A DNA stretch of 64,000 nt from Helianthus annuus. Lineage: Eukaryota; Streptophyta; Magnoliopsida; Asterales; Asteraceae. The number at the start of each line of letters is the position of its first letter. Position 1 is the stretch's first letter. The notes beneath the pieces are model-generated. The model was not told the DNA's origin, ran no database searches, and saw nothing but the letters and a program-made list of their open reading frames with translations. A program made the translations under genes and the position numbers. Location of the stretch: the NCBI RefSeq assembly GCF_002127325.2, contig NC_035435.2, positions 125,235,127 through 125,299,126 on the forward strand. The letters run 5' to 3'. Of this stretch, positions 60,077 through 64,000 are shown piece after piece.

Positions 60077-63000
60077 TTACTGAAATAAATGAGGATATTT
60101 TCGCTTCATTTCTGATTCTAGCTCCCAAGTGTATTCTGGTCCTCGTTTTGAATCCCACTTGACCTTGACCAGCACTAGTCGCTTGTGTTTGAGAAACTTG
60201 ACTTTCTTGTCTTCTATTTGCAGTGGTTTCTCTATAAATTTTAATTTTTTGTTTACCTCTATCTTTGGAAGAGGTACTACCAGGGATTCGTCTGATAAAC
60301 ATTTCTTGAGATTGGATACATGAAATACATCATGTACTCCAGCTAATTCTTCTGGTAGTTGTAAACGATAAGCAACTGGTCCTATTCGTTTGATTACTGG
60401 AAATGGTTCTACGTACCTTGGACTTAGTTTTCCTTTCTTACCAAATCGTACTACTCCTTTCCAAGGAGAGACTTTCAAAAGTACTTTGTCTCCGACTTGA
60501 AACTCTAGCGGCTTGCGGCGATTGTCTGCATAGCTTTTCTGGCGATCTCTAGCAGTCTTCAGTCTTTCCTTGATTTGAGTTATCTTGTCTGTGGTTTCTT
60601 GCACAATTTCCGGACCTGATAGTTGACTTTCTCCTATTTCTGCCCAACAGACTGGAGTTCTGCACTTGCGTCCATACAGTGCTTCGAATGGGGCAGCTTC
60701 GATGCTTGAATGATAACTATTGTTATAGGAGAATTCAATTAAGGGTAAGTGGCTATCCCAATTACCACCAAAATCAATTACACATGCTCGGAGCATGTCT
60801 TCCAGGGTTTGCATCGTCCTTTCACTTTGTCCGTCTGTTTGAGGATGATATGCAGTACTTAGATTTAGTCGGGTTCCCATTGCTTCCTGGAAACTAGTCC
60901 AGAAATGGGAAGTGAAACGACTATCCCTATCCGATACAATGGAGAGTGGGACTCCATGTAAGGATACTACTTTATCTACGTATAATTTGGCTAATATTTC
61001 CATGCTAAAGGTTTCCTTCATCGGTAGAAAATGAGCTGATTTGGTTAGTCGATCCACAATCACCCAAATCGCATCATTACCTTTTCTGGTTTTGGGCAAC
61101 TTGGTAACAAAATCCATGGTTATGAGTTCCCATTTCCATACTGGCATTTCTAATTGTTGTAGTAGTCCTGAAGGTTTCTGGTGTTCTGCCTTAACTTGTG
61201 AACAAGTAAGACACTTAGATACATAACTAGCTATATCCTTTTTCATTCCTATCCACCAGAAATTATTCCTTAAATCTTGGTACATCTTATTATTACCTGG
61301 ATGTATGGTATACCGAGATTTATGAGCTTCTTCTAAAATCTTATTTCTTAATTCTCCCTGCTTAGGTACCCAAATTCGTTTCTTGTGGAACCTCCAAATT
61401 CCATCATTTCCTTGCTCTAGTTCCTTTATATAACCTTTCATTCCTTCAGCATCATCCTTGATTGCTGTTTCCTGAACTTTCTTCAATTGTTCCATTAAAT
61501 CTAATTGTAGATTTAATCTAAGCATACGAACTCGTCGTTGCTTCTCATGATACTTACGACTTAAGGTATCTGCAACTACGTTCGCCTTTCCTTCGTGATA
61601 TTGAATATCACAGTCGTAATCGCTTAGGATTTCCATCCATCTTCTTTTCCTCATGTTTAATTCTTTTTGCCCAAATATGTACCTTAAACTTTTATGATCC
61701 GTATATATAGTAAACTTACTTCCATACAGATAATGTCTCCAAATCTTAAGGGCAAAAATTATGGCTCCTAATTCTAAGTCATGAGTCGTAAAATTTTCTT
61801 CGTGCTTCTTCAATTGCCTGGAAGCATACGGAATTACCTTCTTGCGTTGCATCAACACACATCCGAATCCTAATTTTGAAGCATCACAATATACTTCAAA
61901 ATCTTCAGTTCCTTCTGGCAAGGCTAAAATTGGAGCATTTGTCAATCTTTGTTTTAAAATCTTAAAATCTTCTTCTTGTCTAGGTCCCCATTCAAACTTA
62001 ACTGCTTTATAGGTCAGCTTAGTCAAGGGTACAACTATCTTAGAAAAATCCTTAATAAATCGCCTATAGTATCCAGCTAAGCCTAGAAAACTTCTAATTT
62101 CCATAGCCGTTTGTGGGACCTTCCATTTGGTGATTGCTTCGATTTTAGAAGGATCTACGTGAATTCCTTCGTGATTCACCATGTGACCTAAAAATTGCAC
62201 TTCTTGCAGCCAGAATTCACACTTCGAGAATTTGGCGTAAAGCTTTTCCTTTCTTAACAAAGTTAAGAGTGCATGTAGGTGCTCACAATGTTCTTCCTGA
62301 CTTTTGGAATAAATAAGTATATCGTCGATGAAAACGATTACAAATTTATCCAAGTATGGTTTACAAATTCGATTCATCATGTCCATAAATGTTGCTGGAG
62401 CATTTGTTAGTCCGAAGGGCATGACTGTAAACTCATAATGACCATACCTCGTTCTGAAGGTAGTTTTAGGTATGTCTTCCTCTTGTACTTTCAATTGATG
62501 ATATCCGGATCGTAAGTCTATCTTAGAAAAATACCTAGCGCCTTGGAGTTGATCAAAAAGATCATCAATCCTAGGTAATGGGTATCGATTCTTAATTGTA
62601 ACCTTATTCAGTTCCTTATAATCAATACACATCCGTATCGATTCGTCTTTCTTTTTCACAAACAATACTAGTGCTCCCCAAGGGGATGAACTAGGTTGTA
62701 TAAATCCTTTGCTTAATAATTCATCTAGCTGCTTTTTCAGTTCTAGCATTTCAGTGGGTGCTAATCGATAAGGTGCCTTGGCTATTGGTGTAGTTCCAGG
62801 AATTAGATGAATTCTAAACTCTACTTCTCTATCGGGTGGTAACCCGGGTAATTCTTCTGGAAAGACATCTGGGTATTCTGAGACTACAGGGATGTCCTGA
62901 AGTTCCTTGCTTTTAGTGTTAATGATTACGGAAATCATATACACTACTTCTTGTTTTCTTGAATAACTAGCCAACTTCATTACTGAAATGAATTTTAGTG

Positions 63001-63145
63001 GCTTTCTAGGTTTATCTCCTGTAATTAAAATTACCTCTCCTGTGGGGGTACGAATTTCTACAGAATTCTTATCACAAAGGATTCGAGCCTGGTTAGCTAC
63101 TAACCAATCCATTCCTAATACTACATCGAACCCGGCTAATTTCAT
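60077..63145 (-). pseudogene. pol: E7 pol: protease end, RT, RNase H, integrase, chromodomain
   Basis: 1022 open codons. [13 protein letters not shown]. RNase [15 protein letters not shown]. Integrase: H-H-C-C (HPGNNKMYQ...CLTCSQVK), catalytic residues in [15 protein letters not shown] and [11 protein letters not shown]. The GPY/F motif reads RYVEPFPV with Glu for the usual Gly. The C-terminus ([21 protein letters not shown]) is a chromodomain, which in this group is thought to guide insertion to heterochromatin. The protease start is in another frame: the frame shifts near 63150-63180, between the GMDWL side and the DSG side. Inactive as it stands. Confidence 0.9.
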
Positions 63146-63995
63146 AGGTAACAGATTTGCTAGAAAACTTATGGCCTAAAAGTTCTATTTTTCCTTCTTG
63201 CAAAATCTTATCTATGTTAACAGAATTCCCATCTGCTGTTTCGACTGAAAAAATTTGCCTAAGGGTGGTTAATGGTAAATTAAGAGCTTGGCAGAATGAA
63301 GTAATGATAAAACTTTAATTGGCACCAGAGTCGAATAGTACTTTTGCATAAATGTTGTGAACTAAAAACGTACCAGCTATGACGTCAGGAATTAGTTCGG
63401 CTTCCTGAGTAGTCAACTGGAATGCTCGTGCATTCTTCTTGGTTGTTCCGTCGATTGGTTTAGCCTTATTGTCTGCAGGGTTGACCAGTTTGGGGCATTC
63501 AGGTCTGAAATGTCCGGCTTCTCCACAGTTATAGCAAATCCTGGTCTTTCTCCTACAATCTTCCTCACGATGCCCTATGGCTTTGCAAAAGTTACAGGTT
63601 TCATTGCATTTTCCAAAATGTTTCTTTCTGCAATTCCTGCAGAAAGGCAGAGTGGAAGATTGCCCGATTCCCCTTTTCTTGAACTTGTTGTTATTACCCA
63701 TATGAAATCCTTGGGTAATTTTCTGAGCCAATTCCTTCTTCCTATTTTCTTCCCTTGTGCGCACCAGTTCATCAGTTAGGGTGTTAGCTAATTCCACAGC
63801 ATCGTCAATAGTGCGTGGTCTCGCAGCTTTAGCGATGTTACGGATTTCGCCAATTAATCCCCAAATATAGCGAGAAATGAGTACTGGTTCTGGCGAAGCC
63901 AGTGTTGGTACCACTCTAGCATATTCAAAGAATTTCGAAGTATAACCGCGACAATCTACACCCGTCATACAATGATTTAGGAACTTATTTGTCAT
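63146..63995 (-). pseudogene. gag-pro: E7 gag C-terminal part and protease start, broken
   Basis: Right part (63995-63315): end of the gag domain, linker, a Cys-rich stretch (CRNCRKKHFGKC) and two complete zinc knuckles (CNFCKAIGHREEDC, CYNCGEAGHFRPEC), then the protease active site LFDSGAN. A TAA at 63315-63317 follows immediately; the codon was probably CAA. Beyond it the protease frame remains readable (SFI...) until the shift near 63170. The N-terminal part of gag is outside the window. Confidence 0.87.
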
Positions 63996-64000
63996 TTGAT

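Larger units (their letters stand above)
59710..64000 (-). mobile_element. E7: Tekay/Del-like chromovirus, 3' part, inactive
   Basis: Minus strand: gag (cut by the window edge), protease, pol, polypurine tract AAGGTGGGGAGGA (60041-60053), and 331 bp of the 3' LTR beginning TGTAACAACTCTCAC, interrupted by E4 at 59710. E7 therefore predates E4 and is the oldest element in the nest. Two lesions in the protease region inactivate it. Confidence 0.9.

Overview
The window is plant nuclear DNA made entirely of LTR retrotransposons inserted into one another. I recognise no host gene, tRNA, rRNA or bacterial feature. Two lineages are present. The first is six partial or complete copies (E1-E6), plus one LTR (E0), of a single Ty3/gypsy family of the Tat lineage. 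Its marks are Gag-protease followed by RT, a degenerate RNase H, a second (archaeal-type) RNase H and integrase, and a gene on the opposite strand between pol and the 3' LTR. The second is chromovirus-type: a Tekay/Del-like element (E7) and a large gag-only element with about 3.5-kb LTRs and an initiator-Met primer site (TRG). A eudicot is likely and Asteraceae is my weak guess from element style; nothing here proves the species.

Layout, left to right: end of the E0 3' LTR (1-496, +); 3' part of E1 (497-4801, +); 3' part of E2 (4802-9984, +); 5' part of E3 (9985-17900, -); E4 (17901-59709, -), split by TRG (21336-31467, -, TSD TAAGG), E5 (32173-43018, +, TSD GTGCC) and E6 (47400-58166, -, TSD GGAAT); then E7 (59710-64000, -), whose 3' LTR E4 interrupts. 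The order of insertion is E7, then E4, then TRG, E5, E6 and E3 independently into E4, E2 into E3, E1 into E2, and E0 into E1. The missing ends of E0-E4 lie left of the window.

A complete family member is about 10.8 kb: LTR (716-727 bp), primer site, gag-protease ORF, an in-frame UAG followed by CAA UUA (the tobamovirus-type readthrough context), RT-RNaseH-aRNaseH-integrase ORF, a non-coding spacer with a 22-23-bp tandem array and conserved hairpins, then a four-exon gene on the opposite strand with its own TATA box and bZIP- and MYB3R-like sites, a polypurine tract and the 3' LTR. E6 has every reading frame open and LTRs differing at only two positions by eye, so it is young and possibly competent.

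The most interesting system is the opposite-strand gene. Five copies are in the window; exon lengths, phases and splice signals agree in all five, four are fully open, and it is intact even in copies whose gag-pol is broken. It encodes a protein of about 450 residues: a globular N-terminal domain resembling what plant genomes label 'putative gypsy-type transposon', then a basic nuclear-localisation-like stretch, a coiled coil and an acidic tail. Together with its promoter and LTR it defines two subfamilies (A: E2, E4, E5; B: E1, E6) that nevertheless share nearly identical gag-pol, which suggests modular exchange.
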